Shown: positions 8,224 to 19,012, numbered from the stretch's first letter. The stretch: 64,000 nucleotides of DNA from Polyangium jinanense (GCF_028435365.1 NZ_JAGTJJ010000041.1:36321-100320); one strand, 5' to 3'. Made by a program: numbers and translations. The notes: a model not told the origin generated them from the letters alone.

Positions 8224-8813
8224 CCGTCCGGCATGGCCTCGCCGCGCTCGCGCTTCTGTTCGCGGCGCCGGCGTGCATCGAGGTGCCCCCGCCGCCGCCG
8301 AAGGACGCGCTCAAGGTCGTCGACGTGAAGGCGAGCGAGGGCGTGGTCCTCGAGACCGCGTGCGTGCCGACGGGCATCGAGACGTGCTTCGACGCCCGCG
8401 ACGACAACTGCAACGGCGTCATCGACGAGGGCTGCGGGCTGCACACGGGGATCTTGCAGTTCGCGATCGCGTGGGAGGCCGTCGAGGCGGACGTGGACCT
8501 CAACGTCTACGATGTCGGCGGCGAGCTCGCGCGGGTCGGGGAGCCGACCTCGACGGGCCTCGTGAAGGACCGCGATTGCCCGCAGTCCGAGAACGAGTGC
8601 CAGGGCCAGAACGTGGAGAACGTCTACCTGTCCGAGGGAGAGCCGAAGCGCGGGCGGTATCGCGTGGTGATCCGCCTCGACAAGCTCAACGGCGCGGCCG
8701 CGCCGGTGCGGGTGCGCCTCGGCGCGCGCGTGGGGCAGCGGCCGTTCAGCATGGTCGTCGAGCTCGCGCCGGGCGCGGGCACGGAAGAGAAGTCGTTCGA
8801 GTTCACACTTTGA
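8205..8813 (+). CDS. Lipoprotein with DxDxNG-type calcium/metal loop
   Basis: A 202-residue protein with signal peptide and lipobox (LLFAAPAC, lipidated Cys about residue 24). It carries DARDDNCNGVIDEGCG (about 64-79), the Asp/Asn/Cys loop seen in MopE-like and other myxobacterial surface proteins and usually taken as metal binding. The remaining ~120 residues look like a beta sandwich (AWEAVEADVDLNVYD, RGRYRVVIRLDKLNG). It overlaps the end of the PEGA/TPR gene by 19 nt and closes the kinase operon. I see no enzyme motif; a ligand- or calcium-binding envelope role is inferred. Confidence 0.75.
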   Translation: MRRHVLTVRHGLAALALLFAAPACIEVPPPPPKDALKVVDVKASEGVVLETACVPTGIETCFDARDDNCNGVIDEGCGLHTGILQFAIAWEAVEADVDLNVYDVGGELARVGEPTSTGLVKDRDCPQSENECQGQNVENVYLSEGEPKRGRYRVVIRLDKLNGAAAPVRVRLGARVGQRPFSMVVELAPGAGTEEKSFEFTL

Positions 8814-8847
8814 TGCGGGCGCGCGATCACGCGCCGCATTTCGTTTG
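8813..8847 (+). terminator. Rho-independent-like terminator of the kinase operon
   Basis: Arms ATGCGGGCGCG and CGCGCCGCAT (one bulged G) form a GC-rich stem, followed by TTTCGTTT. It starts at the last base of the lipoprotein stop codon. Confidence 0.65.
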
Positions 8848-8926
8848 ACGCGCGGCATCGCTCGGGTTGACGCGCGGCCATTTGGCCACCTACAACAGGG
8901 TCCGTTTCCCTGGGAGAACGCGCGCC

Positions 8927-11254
<2,328 letters not shown>

Positions 11255-11383
11255 TCACGCAAGTTCTGCGATTCCCTCAATTCCCACCAGGAATCGCCTG
11301 GTCCACCCCCCCTCGTTCCGGAGCACGTGCGTCCGACGAGAGCCTGAGCTAGATTCGGGCGGTCGCCGGACCGAGGGAGGCAA

Positions 11384-11656
11384 ATGGAGCAACCGCGAAA
11401 CATGGTTTTTTCCATGGCCATCGATTCGCTGGCCGACGTGGCGCTCAAAGCGCGCGTGACGCCGGAGGACGCGGACGAGCTCCGGTGCGACGCCTGCTCC
11501 GAGCTCATCGAAGGAGAGCCGGCCGGTCGAGGGCTGTACGTGTGGACCCGCGGAGACGAGGTCCGCTACGAAGAGCCGCCGCTCTGCGCGCAATGCGCGA
11601 CGGCCATCGGGATCACGGCGCTCGCCACGTGGAGCGTCGAAGAAGAAGAGGGATAA
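11384..11656 (+). CDS. Small CxxC...CxxC protein, putative zinc ribbon
   Basis: A 90-residue protein with GGGAGG 6 nt before its ATG. Two CxxC pairs about 40 residues apart (CDACSEL and CAQCATA) suggest one structural zinc or a small Fe-S centre. A short beta segment between them (GRGLYVWTRGDEVRYEE) resembles zinc-ribbon proteins. There is no signal peptide. It follows the Fe-S oxidoreductase by 129 nt on the same strand and could be co-transcribed. I do not recognise the family. Confidence 0.7.
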   Translation: MEQPRNMVFSMAIDSLADVALKARVTPEDADELRCDACSELIEGEPAGRGLYVWTRGDEVRYEEPPLCAQCATAIGITALATWSVEEEEG

Positions 11657-11680
11657 ACCCTCCCCCCCAACACGCCGCTG

Positions 11681-11784
11681 CGCTGGGGCGTTGCCCCAGG
11701 CCCCAGCAGGGGCTGTCCGCCCCTGCACCCGGACCAGCCAGGGGCTGGACCCAGGACGATGAACTGCGCGGTGCGCAGTTCATC
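11681..11784 (-). repeat. REP-like three-hairpin element, copy A
   Basis: Read on the minus strand, it opens with a 12-bp palindrome (arms GATGAACTGCGC and GCGCAGTTCATC, loop ACC, at 11758-11784). A GTCC/CAGG-rich hairpin follows, then GGGGC...GCCCC hairpins. Copies B (11875) and C (35364) share the layout. It lies back to back with copy B, their palindromes facing each other about 90 bp apart, and fills much of the gap between two convergent genes. Confidence 0.75.
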
Positions 11785-11874
11785 GCAAACGCCCGGTCGA
11801 GACGGGCGACGCTCTCGCCAACCAAGACAGCCGCGCTGACGTCTCGACGGGCGGGGCGGTCCCACCGGCCTGTT

Positions 11875-11979
11875 GGAAGAACTGCGCATCGCGCAGTTCT
11901 TCCACCCCGAGTCCAGGGCTTGCCCTGGTTCGGGTCGAGGGGCGAATAGCCCCCGCGGGGTCCGGGGCAGCGCCCCGGC
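11875..11979 (+). repeat. REP-like three-hairpin element, copy B
   Basis: A 13-bp palindrome (arms GGAAGAACTGCGC and GCGCAGTTCTTCC, loop ATC, 11875-11903) is followed by CCAGGGCTTGCCCTGG and a GGGGTCCGGGGCAGCGCCCC hairpin. Compared with copy A the palindrome differs at a base in one arm and is compensated in the other, so pairing is conserved rather than sequence. The 353 nt from 11657 to 12009 hold copies A and B and no gene. Confidence 0.75.
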
Positions 11980-12009
11980 GCGACGCCTCGCGATGAGACC
12001 CAGCTTCCG

Positions 12010-14280
12010 TCAGAAAGCTTCGCCGATCGCGATCGTCGTCACGATCGGGAATCCGCCCGTATATCCGAACAAACCGACGTCGTAGGCGAGCTTGGCCTCG
12101 TCGCAGATACCGATCTGCTGGGCGCACGGGACGCGGTAGCCGACGTCCACGCGGACCGGGCCGACCGGGGTCGCGTACCGGAGGCCGAGGCCTGCGGACA
12201 GGTGCGGGCGGGTGAGCGCGAGCTCCCCGAGGCCCGGACGGACGTCGCTCGCGTCGAGGAAGAGGATCGCGCCGAGGTTGTCGGTGAAGGAGAGGCGCAC
12301 CTCGAGCGCGGACTCCCAGAGTGTGAGGCCGCCCGTCGGCGCCCACGGCGGCACGGCTCCGCGCGCGGTGTCGCGGAGGGGCACGCTCGCGTGCATGCCG
12401 ACGCCGTTGTAGATGTAGCCCCGGTTCGAGTTGGGGCCGCCGCTGTAGAAGCCGCGGAATTGCAGGAGCTGCAGGGAGCGGCGGAGGTCGTCGAGCGAGA
12501 CGTTCGTGCCGTCGACGATGCCGTCGTCGTCCTCGTCGGGGCGTTTCCGCTCGCGGGCTTTGGGTTCGAGGATCTCGAGGGTCTGCTTGAAGTCGTCCGA
12601 GCGCGGGATGAGGAAGCCGCCGGCCAGGCGGAAGGCGAGCGTGACGCGCTTGGCGACGGGCACGTAGGCCCGGAACTCGGGCCGCAGGCGGACGTCGTCG
12701 GCGGCGCCGGGCAGGAAATACCCCGCGAGCTGGGCGTTGAGGTTCAGGTAGACGCCGCGACGCGGGGCGACGCGGTCGGTCTCGCCGCGGTCGTTTTGAC
12801 GGAAATCGAGCGTGCCGACGGTCTCCAGGTACGTGAACAGGAGCCGGGTAAAACCCTCGGGCGCGGCGTCGTGCCAGTACAGGAACGGGTCGTCGTACTG
12901 CACGTGGATGAACTGCCCGAGGTAGTGGGTGAAGTCGGAGAAGCGACGCTCGAGGCCGAGGGTGACGGCGGCTTCGCGGTAGCCGAGGGCCGGCTCCTTG
13001 GCCTCGGGTGTGCCCGGGGCGGGCGCCGTGATGATGTTGAGCGGGCGGTAGACGTTGCCCGCGCCGCGGAGGACGGCCTGCGTGCGCGGCTCGAACACGC
13101 CGGGCTGCCGGAGCTCGAAGCGCAGGCGGATCTCGGGGAGGATGTAGCTCGGGCGCGCGAGGAACAGGTTGTAGAGGGCGTTCGGGTAGAACACGAGGCC
13201 GGGGCGCGCCTCGATGGCGAAGCGGCGCAAGCCGCCGAGGAAGTTTCTGTCTTCCCAGCTCGCCACGCCGTGCGCCTCGACGCGCCCGCCGGCCTCGGCG
13301 CCGAAGCCGAGCTTGACGGCGCGGAGCGCGGCGGGCTGAACGACGATCGTGATGGGTACGACGCTCGTGCGCGGTTTGTCGGGCGGCGGGAGCTCGGGGC
13401 GGACGTCGATGGCGCCGAAGATGCCGAAGTCGGCGAGGGCGCGTTCGGCGGAGGCGAGGGTCTTGGTGGAGAAGCGCTCGCCTTTGTGGAAGCCGAGGGC
13501 GGCGCGGATCGGTTTTTCGGGGAGCTCGCCGAGGCCCTCGATGCGGATGTCGCCGAACGTGGCGCGGGGGCCGAGCTCGATGTGGTACGTGACGTCGGCG
13601 GTGTGGGCGACGAGGTCGACCTTGGCGTCGCCCCGGACGTTCGCGTAGGGAAAGCCGCGGTCGGTGAGCACGCGGGTGATGGCCTTTTTCGTGGCCTCGT
13701 AGCTGTTCTCCTCGAAACGTTTGCCGAGGGGGAGCTCGTTTTTCGCTTCGGTGACGGGGCGCGTGACGTCGGCGGCGTCGGGCATGCGCCAGTCGACCCA
13801 GGCGAGATCGACCTTCCGGATGTTCACGGGTTTGCCCTCGTGAACGACGATCTCGATGCGGATCTTGCCGTCGGACTTGCGGCGCATGACCCGGCCGGCC
13901 TCGACGTGCGCCTCGTAAAACCCGCGGGTGCGGTAGTAGCGCTCGATGCGGGTGAGGTCGCGTTCGAGGACGAACCTGTCGAAGCGCTCGTACTCGACGG
14001 CGAGGACGTCGCTCAAGCCGGCGATCGGGATGCCTTGAAGGACGCCGCCCAGGGGGTGCGCGCTCTCCGCGGTGGCGATGCTGTCCTTGATCGCGGCGTC
14101 GGGGATCTCGTCGTTGCCGAGGACGTCGACCTCTTCGATGATGCAGCCGGAGAGGTCTTGAGGGTTACACGTCGGGGTTTTGGGGGGCGTGGTCCGGCAC
14201 GCCGTGGACGTGAGGATGGGCAGGGCGAGGGGCAAAAGCCTGCGCAAGACGACGCGGGACGTGCTCCTGTTCTGCGTCAA
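12010..14280 (-). CDS. Outer-membrane beta-barrel of the BamA/TamA (Omp85) superfamily
   Basis: A 756-residue Omp85-type protein, likely in insertion or translocation of outer-membrane proteins. The start is TTG at 14280, with GGGGAGG just upstream; the longer frame to 14358 runs into the divergent Rieske gene. A signal peptide ends near SSTAC-type residues (TSTAC), a weak lipobox. Periplasmic POTRA-like repeats cover about residues 35-340 (IIEEVDVLGND; RIEIVVHEGKPVNIRKVDL; HIELGPRATFGDIRIEG). The C-terminal ~400 residues form the barrel (GGPNSNRGY as the conserved loop, VRVDVGYR) and end in Phe. TamA is the closest type by length; no TamB-like gene is adjacent. Transcribed divergently from the Rieske/cytochrome b operon. 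Confidence 0.85.
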   Translation of the reverse strand: MTQNRSTSRVVLRRLLPLALPILTSTACRTTPPKTPTCNPQDLSGCIIEEVDVLGNDEIPDAAIKDSIATAESAHPLGGVLQGIPIAGLSDVLAVEYERFDRFVLERDLTRIERYYRTRGFYEAHVEAGRVMRRKSDGKIRIEIVVHEGKPVNIRKVDLAWVDWRMPDAADVTRPVTEAKNELPLGKRFEENSYEATKKAITRVLTDRGFPYANVRGDAKVDLVAHTADVTYHIELGPRATFGDIRIEGLGELPEKPIRAALGFHKGERFSTKTLASAERALADFGIFGAIDVRPELPPPDKPRTSVVPITIVVQPAALRAVKLGFGAEAGGRVEAHGVASWEDRNFLGGLRRFAIEARPGLVFYPNALYNLFLARPSYILPEIRLRFELRQPGVFEPRTQAVLRGAGNVYRPLNIITAPAPGTPEAKEPALGYREAAVTLGLERRFSDFTHYLGQFIHVQYDDPFLYWHDAAPEGFTRLLFTYLETVGTLDFRQNDRGETDRVAPRRGVYLNLNAQLAGYFLPGAADDVRLRPEFRAYVPVAKRVTLAFRLAGGFLIPRSDDFKQTLEILEPKARERKRPDEDDDGIVDGTNVSLDDLRRSLQLLQFRGFYSGGPNSNRGYIYNGVGMHASVPLRDTARGAVPPWAPTGGLTLWESALEVRLSFTDNLGAILFLDASDVRPGLGELALTRPHLSAGLGLRYATPVGPVRVDVGYRVPCAQQIGICDEAKLAYDVGLFGYTGGFPIVTTIAIGEAF

Positions 14281-14345
14281 GTGACCTCCCCCTCGGGTAT
14301 CCTCAAGCCGCCGCGCGCGGTCGCGGCGGAGGGAGAGCCTACGAG

Positions 14346-14927
14346 ATGGCGGAGCCAATGCAAAACGACCTCGGCGTCGAGCCGCCGCGGGCCGAGCGTC
14401 CCGAGGAACCTTCGCGCGTGGACGGCGGTCGTCGCGGCGCGTTGAAGGTACTCGTCGCGCTGGGCGGCGCGGCGTACGCGGGCGCGATCGTCGTTCCGGC
14501 CGTGACCATGCTGGCCCCGTCGTCCGAAGGCGGCGTGGGCGCGGCGCGCTTTCTGCGCGTTTGTCGCCTCGCCGATCTGACCGAGGGCGAGCCGCGGCGC
14601 GTCGTGGTCGTCGGCGACGAGCGTGACGCGTACACCGTGACGAAGGATCAACAGCTCGGCTCGATCTGGCTGACGAAGAAGGGCGATGCGGTGTCGGCGC
14701 TCAGCGCGGTTTGTCCGCACCTCGGCTGCTCGATCGATCTGAACGGCGACAAGAAGAGTTTTTCGTGCCCGTGCCACACGTCGAGGTTCTCGCTCGTGGG
14801 CGCGGCGGAGGCAGGGCCGAGCCCGCGCGGGATGGATCCGCTCGCCGTGCGCGTGGTGGACGGTCACGTCGAGGTGGACTTCAAGCTCTTCCGCCAGGGG
14901 ATCGCGGAGCGTAAGGAGGTCGGGTGA
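14346..14927 (+). CDS. Rieske [2Fe-2S] protein of a quinol:cytochrome c oxidoreductase
   Basis: Iron-sulfur subunit of 193 residues. Cluster ligands are visible as C123-P-H125-L-G-C128 and C141-P-C143-H144, giving the two Cys, two His and the disulfide pair of a Rieske fold. The N-terminus has an RR motif (GGRRGALKVLV) and one membrane helix (about 33-58), consistent with Tat export and anchoring. It passes electrons from quinol to the c-type hemes of the complex. A GGAGGG site precedes the ATG, and the stop overlaps the GTG start of the cytochrome b-c fusion. Confidence 0.93.
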   Translation: MAEPMQNDLGVEPPRAERPEEPSRVDGGRRGALKVLVALGGAAYAGAIVVPAVTMLAPSSEGGVGAARFLRVCRLADLTEGEPRRVVVVGDERDAYTVTKDQQLGSIWLTKKGDAVSALSAVCPHLGCSIDLNGDKKSFSCPCHTSRFSLVGAAEAGPSPRGMDPLAVRVVDGHVEVDFKLFRQGIAERKEVG

Positions 14928-16675
14928 AGCTCGGCGATTGGCTCGACGAACGGACGGGCTACCGGGCGCTCACCCGGAAGCTCGTGGAAGCGACCGTCCC
15001 CGGCGGAGCGCGCTTCGCGTACGCGTGGGGCGCGGCGCTCGGGATCGTGCTCCTGCTCGAAGCGGTGACGGGCATCTTGCTCATGACCGTGTATTCGCCG
15101 AGCGCGACGACGGCGTGGGCGAGCGTCGCGTACCTGCAGCAGAAGGTGCCGGCGGGCTGGGTCGTGCGCGGGCTGCACCAGTTCGGCGCGCAGGCGGCGA
15201 TCGTGCTCGCGGTGATCCACGTGGGCTACGCGATCGTGCGCGGGGCGTATCGCAAGCCGCGCGAGATCACGTACTGGCTCGCGCTCGCGATGGTGGGGCT
15301 CGTCGTGGTCGCGGCGCTGACGGGCAATCCCTTGCGCTGGGATCAACGTGGCTTCTGGGGCCTCCGGGTCGAGACGGGGATCATCGGGACGGTGCCCGTG
15401 GTCGGCGGCGTGCTCCAGCAGCTCCTCCTCGGCGGAGGCACGCCGGGGCACATGACGCTGTCGCGTCTGTTCACGCTGCACACGGTGGTCTTGCCGTTCC
15501 TGCTCGGCTCGATCGCGGCGACGCACTTCTGGCTCTCGCGCAAGCACGGGCCGGCGCTCGCGACGCCCGCGGACGCGGTGAAGTCGGATCGGTACTTCCC
15601 GACGCAGGCGGCGCGCGACGTGATCGTGGCGGTCCTGGTGCTCGGCGTGATCGGGGCGCTCACGTATCTGCGGCACGGCGCGCCGCTCGACGCGCCGGCG
15701 GATCCGACGAGCGATTATCCGGCGCGGCCCGAGTGGTACTTCCTCGCGCTCTACGAGATGCGAAAGCCCTTCCCGGGCAAGCTCGAGCTGATCGCGACGG
15801 TGGTGATCCCGGGGCTCGTCGCGGGCTATCTGTTCGTCCTGCCGCTGATCGACAAGAAGGCCGATCGCGGCGTGATGAAGCGGCTGCCGCTGCTCGTGCC
15901 GGTGGGTCTGTTCGGGGCCGCGCTCGGCGTCTTGACGTTCGCGTCGATCCGCACGGACGCCGCCGACGCGGAGTTCGCGAAGGCCGTGGTGAAGGCCGGG
16001 GCGCAAGGCGACAAGGCGCGCAAGCTGGCGGAAGAAGGCGTGCCGCCGGAGGGCGCGCTCGCGATGCTGCGCAACCATCCGGAGACGCGGCGCGTGGCGC
16101 TGTTCGAGCAGCACTGCGCGAGCTGCCATCGCATGGGCGATCTGGGGCCGCCGAAGGACAAGGACACGGCGCCGGACCTTTCGGGCTTCGGCACGAAGGC
16201 GTGGGCGAAGCGCGTGATGGAGGAGCCGGATCACGACATGATGTTCGGCAAGACCGCGTTCAAGGGCGAGATGCCGAGCATGACGAAGCCGCCCGCGGAT
16301 CCGGAGGCGGCGAAGGCGTTCACGGCGATGAACCCGGCGGACCTCGACGCGATCGCGGACTTCCTCGCGGCGCAAGCGCAAGGGAAGAAGGGCGAGGGCA
16401 TGCCGGGCGAGAAGCTCGTGGGGCAACGATGCACGAGCTGCCATAGGTTCGACGGCAAGACCGACGACGAGGACTCGCTCGCGCCGGAGCTGCGCGGCTG
16501 GGCCTCGGTGCCGTGGATCCTCGCGCAGATCGATGATCCGGGCAGCGGCGCGACCTACCCGAAGGGCGCGATGGATCCGAAGCTCGAAGGCCACATGCCG
16601 GCGTTCAAGGAGAAGCTCTCCGAGAAGGACCGGGCGCTGCTCGCGAAGTTCGTGCAGGAACAGGCGGGCAAGTAG
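14924..16675 (+). CDS. Cytochrome b fused to two cytochrome c domains
   Basis: This 583-residue protein starts at GTG 14924 (AAGGAGG upstream, overlapping the Rieske stop). Residues 1-350 are a complete cytochrome b. The heme-ligand helices are GLHQFGAQAAIVLAVIH and FTLHTVVLPFLLGSIAATH, and PEWYFL marks the quinol-oxidation site. Residues about 380-583 carry two c-type heme motifs, CASCH (398) and CTSCH (503). With the Rieske gene it forms a two-gene quinol:cytochrome c oxidoreductase in which the fused c domains replace cytochrome c1. Methionine ligands are available after each motif (for example GEMPSM and GHMPAF). A frameshifted relative of the last 79 codons occurs at 19322-19558. Confidence 0.93.
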   Translation: MKLGDWLDERTGYRALTRKLVEATVPGGARFAYAWGAALGIVLLLEAVTGILLMTVYSPSATTAWASVAYLQQKVPAGWVVRGLHQFGAQAAIVLAVIHVGYAIVRGAYRKPREITYWLALAMVGLVVVAALTGNPLRWDQRGFWGLRVETGIIGTVPVVGGVLQQLLLGGGTPGHMTLSRLFTLHTVVLPFLLGSIAATHFWLSRKHGPALATPADAVKSDRYFPTQAARDVIVAVLVLGVIGALTYLRHGAPLDAPADPTSDYPARPEWYFLALYEMRKPFPGKLELIATVVIPGLVAGYLFVLPLIDKKADRGVMKRLPLLVPVGLFGAALGVLTFASIRTDAADAEFAKAVVKAGAQGDKARKLAEEGVPPEGALAMLRNHPETRRVALFEQHCASCHRMGDLGPPKDKDTAPDLSGFGTKAWAKRVMEEPDHDMMFGKTAFKGEMPSMTKPPADPEAAKAFTAMNPADLDAIADFLAAQAQGKKGEGMPGEKLVGQRCTSCHRFDGKTDDEDSLAPELRGWASVPWILAQIDDPGSGATYPKGAMDPKLEGHMPAFKEKLSEKDRALLAKFVQEQAGK

Positions 16676-16721
16676 GGAAGGTGGCGGCGGTTTTACACCA
16701 CCGCGCTCATGTCAAGTCGAA

Positions 16722-17423
16722 TCAGGAGGGGGCCACGGTTTCGTCGGCTCCCTTCTTCCGGGGCCTCCGCTCCACCACCGTCGTGTCCTTGAAGTAAACC
16801 GAGAACTCGTCCTCGCGCCCGAGCTTCGCCAGGAGGCCACGGACGAGGGGCTTGGCGACGTTCGTGTACGCCTTGAGGAAGGCCTGCCTTGCGGCGACGA
16901 GCTCCGCGGTGTGGATGATCTTCGTCCCGACCGTCGAGGTCTTTTGCCCGATCGCCGCGCCGAGATCCGCCTCGGCCTTCACGAGCCGTGCCTTCCACTT
17001 GGCCGCTTCCGGGAGAAGCGCGTTCGCGTTCGCATCGAAGCCGGCGAGCACCTTCGCGAGCTTCTTTTGCACGTCGGCGGGCTTCAGCTTTTTGACGTCG
17101 CCTTGTTTGCCTCCCGGGAAGAAGGCCTGTTTGTCATGGGGGACGTCGTCGGCGAGCGTGCCGAGGTATTTGAAGAACCGCGTGACCTCCTTGCGCCCGG
17201 CTTCTGCCTGCGCCTCGACGTCCGCGCGGCCGCCACGCGCGGCGCTCGTGGTGAGCGTCTGTTTCGAGAGCTCGGCGCTGACGGCGTCCGCTGCGCCTTT
17301 CACGTAAGAGAGGAGGGCCGAGACATCCACCAGCGGCGAGGCGCCGACGAGCTTCTGGCCCTCGGTGTAGAGGTGATCGGCATACTCAGCGCACTCCATG
17401 TAGTCGATGTAATCGTCGGCCAT
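16722..17423 (-). CDS. Hypothetical helical protein
   Basis: A 233-residue protein from ATG 17423 (GGGAGGAG 6 nt upstream); the open frame upstream of this is Pro/Arg-rich minisatellite sequence and not coding. It is predicted mostly alpha-helical and charged, starting MADDYIDYMECAEYADHLY and ending in a basic RRPRKKG tail. It has no signal peptide or membrane segment. I do not recognise the family. It is convergent with the cytochrome operon and is the first gene of the repeat-rich accessory patch. Confidence 0.7.
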   Translation of the reverse strand: MADDYIDYMECAEYADHLYTEGQKLVGASPLVDVSALLSYVKGAADAVSAELSKQTLTTSAARGGRADVEAQAEAGRKEVTRFFKYLGTLADDVPHDKQAFFPGGKQGDVKKLKPADVQKKLAKVLAGFDANANALLPEAAKWKARLVKAEADLGAAIGQKTSTVGTKIIHTAELVAARQAFLKAYTNVAKPLVRGLLAKLGREDEFSVYFKDTTVVERRPRKKGADETVAPS

Positions 17424-17523
17424 GAGGTCTCCTCCCGGGACGGGGGGGAATGTCCGTCCAGAACATCGGCATCGTGGCATACGAAAAAGGCTGGAGAGTG
17501 AGATAGCGTAGGGGGAGCACGAA

Positions 17524-17780
17524 CTCGGCAGGGGAGAGGGGCGTCGGAGGGCGGGCAGGTGGGGGACCCGGGAGCCGAGGAGGAGGCGGAGGGCGGGCGG
17601 GCGGGCACCTCGGCAGGCGAGAGGCATGTCGGCGCGTGGGCGGGTGGGCGCCTGGGGAGCCGATGGGGGCTTCGGAGGGTGGGTGGGTGATTGCCTCGGC
17701 AGGGGAGAGGGCGTCGGAGCGCGGGCCGTTGGTACACTCGGCCGGCGAGGGGTTCGTCGGCGCGCGCGTGGATCCACGTC
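17524..17780 (+). repeat. Degenerate ~43-bp minisatellite with ~85-bp higher-order period
   Basis: Six diverged units begin at about 17524, 17567, 17609, 17652, 17695 and 17737. Odd units and the sixth start CTCGGCAGGGGAGAGG or close variants; units 2 and 4 start with a GGGAGCCGA-type sequence. The alternation gives an ~85-bp dimer. The wider gap 17424-18047 (624 nt) holds this array and otherwise no gene I can support. Confidence 0.75.
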
Positions 17781-18047
17781 TGGGCGGCTGCGCGACCCAT
17801 TGGAGCGCCGACTGCGCGAGATGGTTCATCCTGCACGCGTAGAAACCAAGAATCGCAGGTGGAGCGTGCGAGTTGCGGGCTGGCGATCGGAAAGCCTCAA
17901 TGACCGGAACGGGGAGTCAGGGCCGCGAGGCTTGCGGGGCGCGAGAGGCGAGCCCCAACGGGGCGTCGAGGCGACCGCGGGAGCGTAGGCGGCAAGCGGC
18001 GGGCGGATTCGTGCTCACACTTGACCCAGCATCCGGCCGCGTGCCGT

Positions 18048-18656
18048 ATGAGCAGCAACATGTCGATGCGCAAGACTCGATACGGTCTGACCAGGGGGGT
18101 GTGGCTGCTGGTCGCTCTCTCCGCCGCGCTGAACATCTCCTGCGGGAACTCCATCCCCGAGGTTTTGCGGGACACGACAGGCGCGACGTTCTCGTTGACG
18201 TGCGCTTACAACGAGGGCTGCGCGATAAAGCCCCTCGATGCGCCGCCGCCGGTGCCGTGCAACAGCGGCAGCGGGAGCCCCGGCAGGGTTTTTTATTCGC
18301 ATTTCTGGCATAGGTTCATCGAGATCTGCTCGGCCGTCGGGTTGGACAGCGGCGCGTGGTTCACGGATCCGTCGATGTGCAGGTTCGTCGCGTGCGACGC
18401 GGACGACGAGTGCCCGCAATTTTCGGACGTCGAGTACGTGTGCTCCGGCGGCCTGTGCCAGAACGTCGAGCGGAAGGGAGAGATCAGCGATCCTGGGGAC
18501 GTGGTCACGCTCTGCATGGCCGACGAGCCGCGCCCCTCGGATTGCCGAGCGCAGACCGACGACCCCGAGGTAGCGGCGCAGTTCGAGCGCGCGCACGCGA
18601 GCTGCGATAGCGCGACCGACGTCTGCAAGGTCCCTGCGGATTGCTGGCAGCCCTGA
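18048..18656 (+). CDS. Hypothetical Cys-rich lipoprotein
   Basis: About 202 residues from ATG 18048; ATGs at 18060 and 18066 and an upstream TTG at 18021 are alternatives and none has a clear ribosome site. The signal peptide ends in a lipobox-like ALNISC. The mature part has about a dozen cysteines in short spacings (CRFVACDADDECPQ, CSGGLCQNV, CKVPADC), resembling the DxDDCP/xxCxxxxC repeats of myxobacterial extracellular proteins. It is likely an outer-membrane surface lipoprotein of unknown role. It sits alone between the minisatellite and the duplicated region. Confidence 0.7.
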   Translation: MSSNMSMRKTRYGLTRGVWLLVALSAALNISCGNSIPEVLRDTTGATFSLTCAYNEGCAIKPLDAPPPVPCNSGSGSPGRVFYSHFWHRFIEICSAVGLDSGAWFTDPSMCRFVACDADDECPQFSDVEYVCSGGLCQNVERKGEISDPGDVVTLCMADEPRPSDCRAQTDDPEVAAQFERAHASCDSATDVCKVPADCWQP

Positions 18657-18659
18657 GAG

Positions 18660-18720
18660 GGTGTTCCGGTGCGTAGCGCCGGGGTTTCACCCCGGATCCG
18701 ACGAGGGGCTCTGTCTAGCA
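18660..18720 (-). repeat. Partial REP-like element, copy D
   Basis: On the minus strand GATCCGGGGTGAAACCCCGG, preceded by AGACAGAGCCCCTCG, matches the distal hairpin of copy C (GGGCCCGGGGTGAAACCCCGG-like). The opening palindrome is not recognisable, so this is a decayed or truncated copy directly after the lipoprotein stop. Confidence 0.45.
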
Positions 18721-19012
18721 CATCGCGCGGGGGGCCCATGTTCCACGGAAAACCTTACAGGTGAAACGCGAGAAACTACGCCGCGACCGCGGGGCGAGTG
18801 CTGCGGGCCGCGTGTACGCCATGAGTGGGCAAGCCCTGAGCCCGCCGAAGGGCCTCGCAAGGGAGGCCCCGTCGCATGTCCCCCTCCAGGTCATCCCTTC
18901 CCATCGGCACGCGTGCACGGCGGTGACTCGCGAGCGAGCAACGCTTGCACCGCGGACACCGGCCACGCGCGGTACGACCGTTGCGGTCGAACGAAGCGAG
19001 GAGGTGGTCCCC

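Noticed and set aside
12202..14445. 747-residue open frame antisense to the Omp85 barrel
   Set aside because: Asp/Glu/Val/Gly-rich shadow of the barrel gene with no ribosome site or domain.
17524..17842. Short ORFs crossing the minisatellite
   Set aside because: They arise because the unit length is close to a multiple of three; no conserved sequence or ribosome site.
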